A stretch of DNA of 64,000 nt from Bacillus_AB infantis_B (lineage in GTDB: Bacteria; Bacillota; Bacilli; Bacillales; Cytobacillaceae). This document shows, piece by piece, positions 41,728 to 49,893 of this stretch (its first letter is position 1; the number at the start of each line of letters is the position of its first letter). The notes below the pieces were generated by a model that saw nothing but the letters and a program-made list of their open reading frames with translations, was not told where the DNA came from and ran no database searches. Both the position numbers and the translations under genes were made by a program. Location: positions 124,001 through 188,000 of the forward strand of contig NZ_VTER01000002.1 of the NCBI RefSeq assembly GCF_008180445.1, in the 5' to 3' direction.

Positions 41728-41931
41728 ATGAATTTGTCACAGCAGGAAATAGAGGAAATCATGAAGGCCATCGAGCCTAAAATCAAAAAATCCTTATACC
41801 AGACAGGCAAGGAAAACCGGGAAGACCTCGAGCAGGAGCTGCGCGAAGCCGTCCTCCGCAAGCTCCGTGATAACAAACTGGAGGAAGTGCCGGGATTTTT
41901 TGAGATGGTGGAGAGAGGGAGTGGCAGGTGA
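41728..41931 (+). CDS. rsoA: RsoA-like co-sigma factor
   Basis: This 67-aa protein reads MNLSQQEIEEIMKAIEPKIK and then NREDLEQELREAVLRKLR, a region-2-like helix pair as in RsoA (YvrHa) and in the N-termini of sigma factors. It begins 4 nt after yvrJ. In B. subtilis RsoA joins SigO to recognise the -10 region; the same is expected here. Confidence 0.75.
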   Translation: MNLSQQEIEEIMKAIEPKIKKSLYQTGKENREDLEQELREAVLRKLRDNKLEEVPGFFEMVERGSGR

Positions 41932-42076
41932 CAGGCACCTATACCAGTTATAGACCAGTTGCAAACGGCTTGAGGTTAGCCGTTCAGGACTGCGGGTAAA
42001 GGGAAAGACAAACTTTTGCCCCAGTTTTTTTCTTCCCTGCCGCATTGAAGTGGTATAATGGCTGTAACGGCTGCGG

Positions 42077-42107
42077 GTGCCAGGCACGAAACAAGTGCCC
42101 GGCACCG
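42077..42107. repeat. GTGCCAGGCAC palindrome pair
   Basis: GTGCCAGGCACGAAACAAGT and GCCCGGCAC form an inverted repeat just upstream of pssA, related to the words at 29690, 38299 and 40853. Confidence 0.55.
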
Positions 42108-42144
42108 GCGTACATAATATGTTGCTGGAGTGTGATGGAAGCCT

Positions 42145-42846
42145 GTGCGATTACGATTTACGAAATCTATCCCCAATCTGGTCACTCAGGGAAACCTGTA
42201 CTGCGGTTTCCTCTCTATAGGGTTTGCAGCGAACGGCCAATTCAAAAATGCGGCGATCCTCATTCTGATCGGAATGATGCTCGACAGCATGGACGGCAGG
42301 CTTGCCCGGATGCTGAAGGCTGACAGCGCGCTCGGAAAAGAGCTCGACTCGCTCGCAGACATCGTCACTTTCGGAGTGGCGCCGTCCTTTTTAGTGTATT
42401 ATACATATTTCTATCAATTCGACCTTCTTGGCCTTGCCATCGCCGGCCTTTTCCCGCTCTTCGGAGCATTCAGGCTGGCCAGGTTCAATATCAGTTCCCC
42501 AAAATCGTCCATGAATTATTTCGTCGGCGTCCCGATCACAGCCGCAGGAGGTATCATGGCACTCCTTACGCTGTTCGGGGACAAAATCCCGAATATCGTC
42601 ACGACCGTTATTTTTACAGCATTATGCTTTCTAATGGTCTCAAAAATCAGGATCCCAAGCCTGAAGGAAGTCCCGCTTCCAAAATACGGAACCATCGTCA
42701 CTATCTTTCTTGGCTGCCTTCTGTATCTGATCTACAAAGGGACATACGGCCAATTTCCCTACCTGATCTATATTGCAGCACCCATGTATATAGCCTATCT
42801 GGCCTATATCTTTGTAAAAGGGAAAAATAAGAGGGATTTAGACTGA
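42145..42846 (+). CDS. pssA: CDP-diacylglycerol--serine O-phosphatidyltransferase
   Basis: This 233-aa membrane enzyme makes phosphatidylserine, the precursor of phosphatidylethanolamine. The CDP-alcohol transferase motif DSMDGRLARML..ALGKELDSLAD (DGx2ARx8Gx3Dx3D) lies at about residues 47-72. Six or so helices follow. It starts at GTG 42145 with a weak GGAAG site. In B. subtilis psd follows; here no decarboxylase gene adjoins, so the operon is broken. Confidence 0.93.
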   Translation: MRLRFTKSIPNLVTQGNLYCGFLSIGFAANGQFKNAAILILIGMMLDSMDGRLARMLKADSALGKELDSLADIVTFGVAPSFLVYYTYFYQFDLLGLAIAGLFPLFGAFRLARFNISSPKSSMNYFVGVPITAAGGIMALLTLFGDKIPNIVTTVIFTALCFLMVSKIRIPSLKEVPLPKYGTIVTIFLGCLLYLIYKGTYGQFPYLIYIAAPMYIAYLAYIFVKGKNKRDLD

Positions 42847-42872
42847 AAAAACCGCTGAGAAGCGGTTTTTTT
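42846..42872 (+). terminator. Terminator of pssA
   Basis: AAAAAACCGCT-GAGA-AGCGGTTTTTTT. Confidence 0.9.
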
Positions 42873-42960
42873 GATTGGGCGGAGCTTTCGAGGCGGAGGA
42901 TGATCCGGTAATGTGGTTAATGAGGTGTGCGGATGAAGGGAGAGAGCTCTGGGAGGCGGG

Positions 42961-43703
42961 GAATCTACCGAGTTAGCGAATTATTCTACCGATTGAGAGC
43001 ATTAATCTACCGAATTAGCGATTAATTTAATCAATTGAGCGGATAATCTACCAACTCCGCGAAATCGGCTGCAAATTCGTGGTTTTTAATCAGTTGGAGA
43101 GCGGGAGCTGCCAGGTTCGCGATATTTTTGTGAGTGGGGTGCCTCCATTGCGTCTATTTTAATGAGATGAGAGCGGAATCTACCGAACTAGCTAACGATT
43201 CTACCGATTGAGAGCATTAATCTACCGAATTAGCGATTGATTTAACCAATTGAGCGGATAATCTACCAACTCCGCGAAATCGGCTGCAAATTCGTGGTTT
43301 TTAACCAGTTGGAGAGCGGGAGCTGACAGGCTCGCGGTATTTTTGTGAGTGGAGTGCCTCCGTTGCGGCTATTTTAATGAGATGAGAGCGGAATCTACCG
43401 AACTAGCTAACGATTCTACCGATTGAAAGCATTAATCTACGAATTAGCGATTAATTTGATCAATTGAGCGGATAATCTACCAACTCCGCGAAATCCGCTG
43501 CAAATTCGTGGTTTTTAACCAGTTGGAGAGCGGGAGCTGCCAGGGTTCGCGGTAATTTTGTGAGTGGAGTGCCTTCATTACGGCTATTTTAATGAGATGA
43601 GAGCGGAATCTACCGAACTAGCTAACGATTCTACCGATTGAGAGCATTAATCTACCGAATTAGCGATTAATTTGATCGATTGAGCGGATAATCTACCAAC
43701 TCC
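42961..43703. repeat. 215-bp tandem repeat, about 3.5 units
   Basis: Units begin at 42961, 43176, 43391 and 43606 (each GAATCTACCGA..), exactly 215 bp apart. The last is cut short near 43703. Within each unit TCTACC recurs about every 21 bp (42964, 42985, 43006, about 43027, 43047). Small indels in the third unit compensate. There is no long reading frame and 215 is not a multiple of three, so it is noncoding. It fills most of the 1.1-kb gap between pssA and hutH. Confidence 0.92.
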
Positions 43704-43813
43704 ATCATTCATCCACCCGAAAAGCCACAAAACAGCCCGCTGCCAAAAAACTTCACCCCGCTACCATGCTAATCGTCTGCCAATCTAACATGTTAAAATA
43801 TGGTAAAAATCTG

Positions 43814-43843
43814 TTGACACCATAAAAATTCTATTCATACAAT
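43814..43843 (+). promoter_or_regulatory. SigmaA-type promoter of hutH
   Basis: TTGACA, an 18-bp spacer, then TACAAT, about 150 nt upstream of hutH. Confidence 0.65.
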
Positions 43844-43918
43844 GAAGAATAGAATAAATAAATCATATTGGATGATGCGCAATGAAGAAGAAAACACATC
43901 AACTTATAAATTTTTCGA

Positions 43919-43967
43919 AAGAGGCTGTATTTCAAACCCCGGTTTGAATGCAGCCTCTTCTTTATTT
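43919..43967 (+). terminator. Leader attenuator hairpin upstream of hutH
   Basis: AAGAGGCTG pairs with CAGCCTCTT, and inside it TTCAAACC pairs with GGTTTGAA; a T-rich tract follows. It stands between the promoter and the hutH start, so it must be read through for hutH expression. Confidence 0.75.
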
Positions 43968-43993
43968 CGCTAATATGCTGAGGGGGAAAAATC

Positions 43994-45481
43994 ATGATTG
44001 AATTGACAGGCAGTACATTGACATTGAAACAGGTAAAGGTAATTGTTTTTGAAAAAGAACAGGCGGCAGCATCAGCCGGGAGCATGGAGCGGGTGAACGA
44101 AAGCCATGAGGCGGTCCGGAAGATTGTTGAGGAAGAAAGGGTCATTTATGGCATCAATACCGGCTTTGGGAAGTTCAGCGATGTGCTCATAAATCAAAAG
44201 GATGTAAAGGCGCTTCAGCTGAATCTGATCCGTTCCCATGCATGCGGGGTGGGGGAGCCTTTTCCTGAATCTGTTTCACGGGCGATGCTGCTGCTGAGGG
44301 CAAATGCGCTTTTGAAAGGATTTTCAGGTGTAAGGCCGGAGCTGGTTGAAAGGCTGCTCACTTTCTTAAATGAAGAAATCCATCCTGTCATTCCGCAGCA
44401 GGGATCGCTTGGGGCAAGCGGGGATCTTGCTCCATTGTCCCATCTGGCTCTTGCTCTGATCGGTGAGGGGGAGGTTTTTTACAAAGGAAAGAGGATGCCT
44501 TCATCAGAGGCCATCCTATCTGCCGGACTCCCGCCGTTCCATCTGGAGGCGAAGGAGGGGCTTGCCCTTATCAACGGCACCCAGGCGATGACCAGTATGG
44601 GGGCGGTCGCTTATCTCGAAGCCGAGCAGCTGGCTTTTCAGAGTGAGATGATCGCGGCAATGACGATGGAGGGCCTGAACGGCATCACAGATGCATTTGA
44701 TGAAAGAATCCATCAGGCCCGCGGCTATCAGCAGCAGATCGATACAGCAGCAAGGATGAGGGATTATCTGGCCGGAAGCAGGCTGACGACCGTTCAGGGG
44801 GAGCTCCGCGTCCAGGATGCCTATTCTCTCAGGTGCATTCCCCAGGTTCACGGCGCAAGCTGGCAGGCGCTCGATTATGTAAAAGAAAAATTGGAGATTG
44901 AAATGAATGCAGCGACCGATAATCCGCTGATTTTTGATGAGGGGGAAAAGGTTATTTCCGGCGGGAATTTTCATGGGCAGCCGATTGCGTTTGCAATGGA
45001 TTTTATGAAAATTGCTGTTGCAGAGCTGGCCAATATTTCGGAAAGAAGAATCGAGCGGCTCGTCAATCCGCAGCTCAGCGACCTGCCTGCTTTCTTAAGT
45101 CCGGAGCCTGGCCTGCAGTCAGGTGCGATGATCATGCAATATAGTGCGGCGTCGCTGGTTTCGGAAAATAAGACGCTGGCACATCCGGCGAGTGTAGATT
45201 CTATCCCGTCCTCTGCCAACCAGGAGGATCATGTGAGCATGGGAACGATTGGATCCCGCCATGCGTGGCAGATCATCCAGAATGCGACCCGGGTGCTGGC
45301 GATCGAGCTGATCTGCGCGATGCAGGCAGCCGAGTTCAGGGGTGTTGAAAAAATGGCCCCTAAAACAAGAAAAATTTACGAAAAAGCAAGGGAAATCGTC
45401 CCATCGATTACAAAAGACAGGGTTTTCTCAAAGGATATTGAAAATTGTGCGGCCTGGCTGAAGGAAGGAAATATGAAATAA
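43994..45481 (+). CDS. hutH: Histidine ammonia-lyase
   Basis: This 495-aa enzyme deaminates L-histidine to urocanate. The self-processing MIO triad Ala141-Ser142-Gly143 is in GSLGASGDLAPLSH. The catalytic Tyr of the N-terminus (IYGINTGFGKF) and the later NGTQAMTSMG and SANQEDHVSMG segments are all present. AGGGGGAAAA precedes the ATG. No other hut genes or hutP adjoin. Expression probably depends on antitermination at the leader hairpin. Confidence 0.97.
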   Translation: MIELTGSTLTLKQVKVIVFEKEQAAASAGSMERVNESHEAVRKIVEEERVIYGINTGFGKFSDVLINQKDVKALQLNLIRSHACGVGEPFPESVSRAMLLLRANALLKGFSGVRPELVERLLTFLNEEIHPVIPQQGSLGASGDLAPLSHLALALIGEGEVFYKGKRMPSSEAILSAGLPPFHLEAKEGLALINGTQAMTSMGAVAYLEAEQLAFQSEMIAAMTMEGLNGITDAFDERIHQARGYQQQIDTAARMRDYLAGSRLTTVQGELRVQDAYSLRCIPQVHGASWQALDYVKEKLEIEMNAATDNPLIFDEGEKVISGGNFHGQPIAFAMDFMKIAVAELANISERRIERLVNPQLSDLPAFLSPEPGLQSGAMIMQYSAASLVSENKTLAHPASVDSIPSSANQEDHVSMGTIGSRHAWQIIQNATRVLAIELICAMQAAEFRGVEKMAPKTRKIYEKAREIVPSITKDRVFSKDIENCAAWLKEGNMK

Positions 45482-45501
45482 GGGGAGGACCGCCTCCCCT
45501 T
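45480..45501. terminator. Hairpin between hutH and the small gene
   Basis: AAGGGGAGG-ACCG-CCTCCCCTT is a perfect 9-bp stem between convergent genes. No long T run on the plus strand. Confidence 0.55.
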
Positions 45502-45505
45502 ATGC

Positions 45506-45664
45506 TTAATCTTCTTCTTCGACCCGGTTTTTGAAGGCTTCCTGGACGACGATGAATTCTTCATCCTCAATCGCGTCCTTAGAGTGCCTTTCCACTAGCG
45601 TCCCCTCAGGGAATTTTCCGGGATGCCCTTTGCGTTTATGGTTAAAATGTTCTCCTCGTGACAT
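45506..45664 (-). CDS. Small hydrophilic hypothetical protein
   Basis: This 52-aa charged protein reads MSRGEHFNHKRKGHPGKFPE, then a helical acidic end EDEEFIVVQEAFKNRVEEED. AAAGGAG lies 12 bases before the ATG; a TTG two codons earlier would be better spaced and is an alternative start. No family recognised. It is divergent from the selenocysteine peroxiredoxin. Confidence 0.5.
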   Translation of the reverse strand: MSRGEHFNHKRKGHPGKFPEGTLVERHSKDAIEDEEFIVVQEAFKNRVEEED

Positions 45665-45813
45665 AAGCAAATCGTCTCCTTTCATAGGTCGAAATCGGTT
45701 CTTTCCGTAGCTTTCCCGCCCCGGCCGCCGGATATGTGCGCAAAACTTGTTCAGCTTTTGCAGGAAGTGCATATCTATAATGATATATAGCACATTAGAA
45801 AGGAGCGATGCGT

Positions 45814-46425
45814 ATGCGGGAAGCGTTCCAGGCGGAGGAGCTGGCCAGACAGCCTATGCCTTTTACAGCTTCAAAAGGGGATCCTGCCCCGCTGTTCACA
45901 GCGGATGCCGTCATTGATCAGGGAATCCAGAAGGTCAGCCTGCAGGATTTCAAGGGCCAGTGGGTGCTGCTGTTTTTTTACCCCAGCGACTTCACCTTTG
46001 TCTGACCGACAGAATTGGCGGCGGTCGCCGCTATTTACCCTTATGTAAAGAACATGAATGTGGAAGTCCTTGCCATCAGCACGGACAGCGTGTATTCGCA
46101 TAAAGTGTTCAAAGAAACATCGCCTTCCCTGAAGCATGTGACCTTCCCGCTCCTGAGCGACCGGACCCACAGCATCAGCAAGGCATACCGCGTTCTTGAT
46201 GAAAACTCAGGCGCATCATTCCGGGCATCTGTGTTCCTGAACCCGGAGCAGATCATCCAGGCCAAACTGATTTATCCCGGCAATATCGGCCGCAATCTCC
46301 ATGAGCATGTCCGCATCCTTCAAGCCCTCCAATATGCAAAACAGACAGGCAAAGGCACACCTGCCAACTGGATGCCGGGCCAGCAGGGAATGATCAGCGA
46401 CCCGAATATGATTGGAAAAATATAA
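45814..46425 (+). CDS. Selenocysteine-containing peroxiredoxin (AhpC/Prx1 type)
   Basis: Read through one in-frame TGA (46003-46005, codon 64), this is a 203-aa 2-Cys-family peroxiredoxin that would reduce hydroperoxides. The peroxidatic loop is FFYPSDFTFV-U-PTEL, where the family has SDFTFVCPTEL, so UGA replaces exactly the peroxidatic Cys. Later segments AISTDSVYSHKVFKE, FPLLSDRTHSISKAY and RASVFLNPEQII are intact. The usual C-terminal resolving Cys is Thr here (GTPANWMPGQQ), and no cysteine remains in the protein. A SECIS-like hairpin follows the UGA. The ATG at 45814 is placed by AAAGGAG eight bases upstream. Confidence 0.88.
46018..46031 (+). promoter_or_regulatory. bSECIS-like hairpin for the UGA at 46003
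   Basis: GCGGC pairs with GCCGC around the 4-nt loop GGTC. The loop starts 18 nt after the UGA and carries G in its first two positions, as bacterial SECIS models require. Confidence 0.7.
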
Positions 46426-46464
46426 ATTGGGGTTGCTGCAGGAACCAGAGGCTGTCCAATAAAC

Positions 46465-46497
46465 AAAAGACCCGCTCTCCATAAAGCGGGTCTTTTT
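46465..46497. terminator. Bidirectional terminator
   Basis: AAAAGACCCGCT pairs with AGCGGGTCTTTTT between convergent genes. Confidence 0.88.
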
Positions 46498-46520
46498 GCT
46501 TGATATATAAGCTGCGTTTC

Positions 46521-48353
46521 CTACTCTTTTACCGTACTCTGCTTGGCATTGACAATCAGCGGGTTCAAGCCTGAACCTGATCTTTTGACCTGCGTGGCAC
46601 CTTCTGTGTTCTGGCCTTCCAGATAGGAAGCATATTTTCTGTGCCAGAATTTCATGGACAGATAGATGAAGATAGCGGCAATGATAAAGATGGCGACTGT
46701 GGCAGGCCAGAAGGCTGGGGAAACGACAGCAGCTTCATAAGCAAGGCCGATTTTTGAAAAGACGATATACGTAAAAGCAACGAGCGAGAGAAGAATGATG
46801 GAAACCGGGATAACGCCCTTCCACGGAACCATATTCACCTGGGCATCTGCACGGAAATGATAGGCAGTGGCCCGCGGTTTTATTTTACCGATAATGACCA
46901 TCATCAGGATCTCGACAGCAAACAGGATCGCGTAGATATGGATAAAGTGGATCGGAACCGAATAGCCAAACAGATGGTCAGTGCCCCATACGAGCATATA
47001 ATAAGCAATCACATGGAAAATGATGACCACTTTCGGAGCCAATGCCGGGATATATTTCGAGAAAATACCCACAAGTACAATCGCGATAATCGGGATATTG
47101 AAAAATCCGGTAAACCGGCGAATCAGGTCCCAAAGTCCGTCAGATGCGTTCATCAGCATCGGAGAGATGAATAAAGAGACGATGGCGAGAACAGTCCCGA
47201 ACCATTTGCTGATGCTGATCAGCTTTTCATCACTCACATTTGGATTGATCCTTGGCTTGTATATATCTAATGCAAAAAGGGTAGCGGCGCTGTTCAGCAG
47301 CGAATTGAAGGAGCTGAACACGGCTCCCAGCAGGACCGCAAGGAAAAATCCGGACAGATAGCCTGGCATCACATCTGATATCAGGGTTGGATAGGCAAGG
47401 TCGACTGATTTCAGTGAATTGCCGTAAAGATGAAAAGCAATGACGCCGGGAATCATCATGAAAACAGGGACAAGCAGCTTGTAAAAGCCTGAAATCATAA
47501 CGCCCTTTTGGCCTTCCGCCAGATTTTTCGCACCCAGTGTACGCTGGATAACATACTGATTGGATGCCCAGTAGAAGAGATTGGCAAAGATCATCCCGGT
47601 AAAAATGGTGCCGAATGGGACAGAGTCTTCTTTTGTGCCAATGCTGTTCAATTTTTCAGGATGATCAGTGGCAATGGTCTTCAGGCCGCTGAAGAAATTG
47701 CCGTCGCCAAGGGCGAAAAAGCCAAGAACCGGAATCAGGATACCGATGATCAGGAGGCCGATTCCGTTTAATGTATCAGAAACGGCAACAGCCTTCAGTC
47801 CGCCGAAAATGGCGTAAATGGCGCCGATGATGCCGATGATCCAAATGACAAGCCAAACAGAAGATTCATATGTAATACCTAAAAGGGACGGCACATCAAA
47901 CAGCTGGAGGACAGCCAGTGCACCCGAATACAGCATGGATGGGATGGTAACAAGAATATAGCCAAGCATGAACAGGATAACAGTATAGCGCCTTACCCCT
48001 TCATCAAAACGCTTGCTTAAAAATTCAGGCAGCGTGGTAAAGTTTCCGCCCAAATACTTTGGCAGCAGATAAACAGCCATGAAAATAATAGCGAAAGCAG
48101 CGGTAACTTCCCAGGCCATATTGCTCAAATTGGTCCGGTAGGCCTGTCCATTCAGGCCGATCAGCTGCTCGGCCGACAGATTTGTCAGCAGCAGCGATCC
48201 GGCGATGAAGCCCCCTGTCAGTCCCCTCCCTGCCAGGAAATATCCTGTAGAATCGCTGACTGCCCCTTTCGTTTTCACATACGAAATCCAGGCAACGATC
48301 GCCATAAAAAAGGCGCAGGATATTAAAGTGAAAGCAATTCCCCCAGTAAACAT
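46521..48353 (-). CDS. Solute:sodium symporter (SGLT-like SSS family)
   Basis: This 610-aa protein has about 14 helices. 'GYFLAGRGLTGGFIAGSLLL' and TNLSAEQLIGLNGQAYRTNL near residues 38-76 and ASNQYVIQRTLGAKN mark the sugar/inositol-type sodium symporters (vSGLT, YidK). The C-terminal tail is hydrophilic. Likely substrate is a sugar or polyol, unproven. Single gene. Confidence 0.87.
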   Translation of the reverse strand: MFTGGIAFTLISCAFFMAIVAWISYVKTKGAVSDSTGYFLAGRGLTGGFIAGSLLLTNLSAEQLIGLNGQAYRTNLSNMAWEVTAAFAIIFMAVYLLPKYLGGNFTTLPEFLSKRFDEGVRRYTVILFMLGYILVTIPSMLYSGALAVLQLFDVPSLLGITYESSVWLVIWIIGIIGAIYAIFGGLKAVAVSDTLNGIGLLIIGILIPVLGFFALGDGNFFSGLKTIATDHPEKLNSIGTKEDSVPFGTIFTGMIFANLFYWASNQYVIQRTLGAKNLAEGQKGVMISGFYKLLVPVFMMIPGVIAFHLYGNSLKSVDLAYPTLISDVMPGYLSGFFLAVLLGAVFSSFNSLLNSAATLFALDIYKPRINPNVSDEKLISISKWFGTVLAIVSLFISPMLMNASDGLWDLIRRFTGFFNIPIIAIVLVGIFSKYIPALAPKVVIIFHVIAYYMLVWGTDHLFGYSVPIHFIHIYAILFAVEILMMVIIGKIKPRATAYHFRADAQVNMVPWKGVIPVSIILLSLVAFTYIVFSKIGLAYEAAVVSPAFWPATVAIFIIAAIFIYLSMKFWHRKYASYLEGQNTEGATQVKRSGSGLNPLIVNAKQSTVKE

Positions 48354-48502
48354 AGGTGCACTTCCTTTTCTCTTTTTAGTTCGTTAAATAACCTCAAACA
48401 GCCTATTTCAAACCTTTTTCTAAAAAGGAATATAATGTCATCAGCTTTCAAATAAAGGTAGAGGCCTTTATAATAAGGGAAAGGATTGAAAGGAGGCTGC
48501 AG

Positions 48503-48880
48503 ATGGACCTTTTTGGAATCATTTCAGAAGAACGGATCAAGAAAGGCTATAAAGAAGGCGAATTTGATAAACTTCCCGGCTTTGGAAAACCGCTTGCGCA
48601 TGATGAGCTTTCCCATGTTCCCGACGACCTGCGAATGGCCTACAGAATGATGAAAAATGCAGGCTATACAGAAGAAGACAGCAGCTTGAAACAGGAGATG
48701 TCCACCATCGAGGATCTTATAAAAAAATGCGAGGATCCTGCAGAAAAGAAGGAGCTTCAGAAGCAGCTGAACCAGAAGCTGCTGAAATTCAACAGCATGA
48801 TGTCAAAACGGCGCACCAGCACAAACTCCTCAATTTTTAAAAACTATGAAGAAAAGATTCATCATAAATTGGTTGATTGA
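48503..48880 (+). CDS. DUF1992 (DnaJ-C28-like) protein
   Basis: This 125-aa protein has 'RIKKGYKEGEFDKLPGFGKP', the DUF1992 core also found in eukaryotic DNAJC28, followed by a helical charged tail. No J domain is present. GAAAGGAGG precedes the ATG. Function is unknown. Confidence 0.82.
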   Translation: MDLFGIISEERIKKGYKEGEFDKLPGFGKPLAHDELSHVPDDLRMAYRMMKNAGYTEEDSSLKQEMSTIEDLIKKCEDPAEKKELQKQLNQKLLKFNSMMSKRRTSTNSSIFKNYEEKIHHKLVD

Positions 48881-48881
48881 A

Positions 48882-48909
48882 AGCTCCTGGTTGGGGGGCT
48901 TTTTCTTTT
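48882..48909 (+). terminator. Terminator of DUF1992 gene
   Basis: AGCTCC pairs with GGGGCT, then TTTTTCTTTT. Confidence 0.6.
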
Positions 48910-49033
48910 GGGAGCGGAAACCCCCATTTTTTAAAAATAGCGGCGGATATATCAATGTAGGTATATATACCTATTTTACAGGCTTTTATTTGTCTGAAAG
49001 TAAAAGAATTGCAGATTAATATTAGAATTGGCC

Positions 49034-49060
49034 TAAATAAATGAGGGTCCCTGTCGAAAT
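49034..49060 (+). promoter_or_regulatory. SigD-type promoter of motAB
   Basis: TAAA, 15 bp, GTCGAAAT matches the flagellar SigD consensus TAAA-N15-GCCGATAT at 10 of 12 positions; motAB is SigD-dependent in B. subtilis. Confidence 0.75.
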
Positions 49061-49098
49061 AAATAGAAATAGACATTTTATTAAGACAGGTGACGTAT

Positions 49099-49893
49099 AT
49101 GGATAAATCATCATTAATTGGGCTTATTCTCGCAATCATTGGCGTAGGGGCCGGTATGGTACTGAAAGGGGTGCCGCCTTCAGCCCTGGTAAACCCGGCT
49201 GCCATCCTGATCATCATCGTTGGGACTATAGCGGCGGTTACCATCGCTTTTCCTATGAACGAGCTGAAAAAAGTGCCAAAGCTTTTTGGCATCTTATTTA
49301 AGGAAAAAAAACAGCTGGTTCCGACAGACCTGATCAGGATGTTTTCAGAGTGGGCCCAGCTGGCGCGGAAGGAAGGCCTCCTTGCACTTGAAGCCAAAAC
49401 GAATGAAATCGATGATCCATTCCTGAAAAACGGCCTCTCGCTCGCAGTGGATGGGCAAAGTGCCGATTATATCAGGGATGTACTTTCTGAAGAAATTGAG
49501 TCAATGGAGGAAAGGCATCTTTCAGGGGCCGCCATTTTCACACAGGCCGGGACATATGCCCCGACCCTTGGAGTTCTTGGAGCGGTTGTCGGCCTGATTG
49601 CCGCCCTGGGGGATATGACGAACACCGACGCACTCGGCCATGCCATCAGTGCAGCCTTTGTGGCAACCCTGCTTGGAATTTTCACCGGATACGTGTTATG
49701 GCATCCTTTTGCCAACAAGCTGAAGCGCAAATCAAAGCAGGAATCAAAGCTCAAATATATGATGATCGAGGGGGTCCTCTCCATCCTTGAAGGAGAAGCA
49801 CCGCGCGTCATCGAGCAAAAGCTGGCATCTTATCTGCCTTCTGGGGAAAGGAAGCAATTCCTCGAGGAAAGCGAAGTGAAGGCAGATGAGTAA
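49099..49893 (+). CDS. motA: Flagellar motor stator protein MotA
   Basis: This 264-aa stator subunit forms the proton channel with MotB. The four-helix plan is clear: MDKSSLIGLILAIIGVGAGM; NPAAILIIIVGTIAA; GTYAPTLGVLGAVVGLIAAL; ISAAFVATLLGIFTGYVLW. The conserved cytoplasmic segments match B. subtilis MotA nearly word for word (e.g. EWAQLARKEGLLALEA), more so than MotP. Start at 49099 behind AGGTGACG; GTG 49090 is an alternative. motB overlaps its end by 8 nt. Confidence 0.95.
   Translation: MDKSSLIGLILAIIGVGAGMVLKGVPPSALVNPAAILIIIVGTIAAVTIAFPMNELKKVPKLFGILFKEKKQLVPTDLIRMFSEWAQLARKEGLLALEAKTNEIDDPFLKNGLSLAVDGQSADYIRDVLSEEIESMEERHLSGAAIFTQAGTYAPTLGVLGAVVGLIAALGDMTNTDALGHAISAAFVATLLGIFTGYVLWHPFANKLKRKSKQESKLKYMMIEGVLSILEGEAPRVIEQKLASYLPSGERKQFLEESEVKADE

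Noticed and set aside
43882..43947. Short leader peptide gene upstream of hutH
   Set aside because: A 21-codon frame exists, but there is no convincing ribosome site and only one His codon; kept only as a remark in the attenuator finding.
45808..46002. Nonsense-truncated 63-aa peroxiredoxin fragment
   Set aside because: The stop is exactly at the peroxidatic residue, the downstream frame is intact, and a SECIS-like hairpin follows; decay would not be so precise.
49099..49893. Sodium-type stator MotP/MotS instead of MotA/MotB
   Set aside because: Key segments match MotA wording, and the SigD-type promoter fits motAB.
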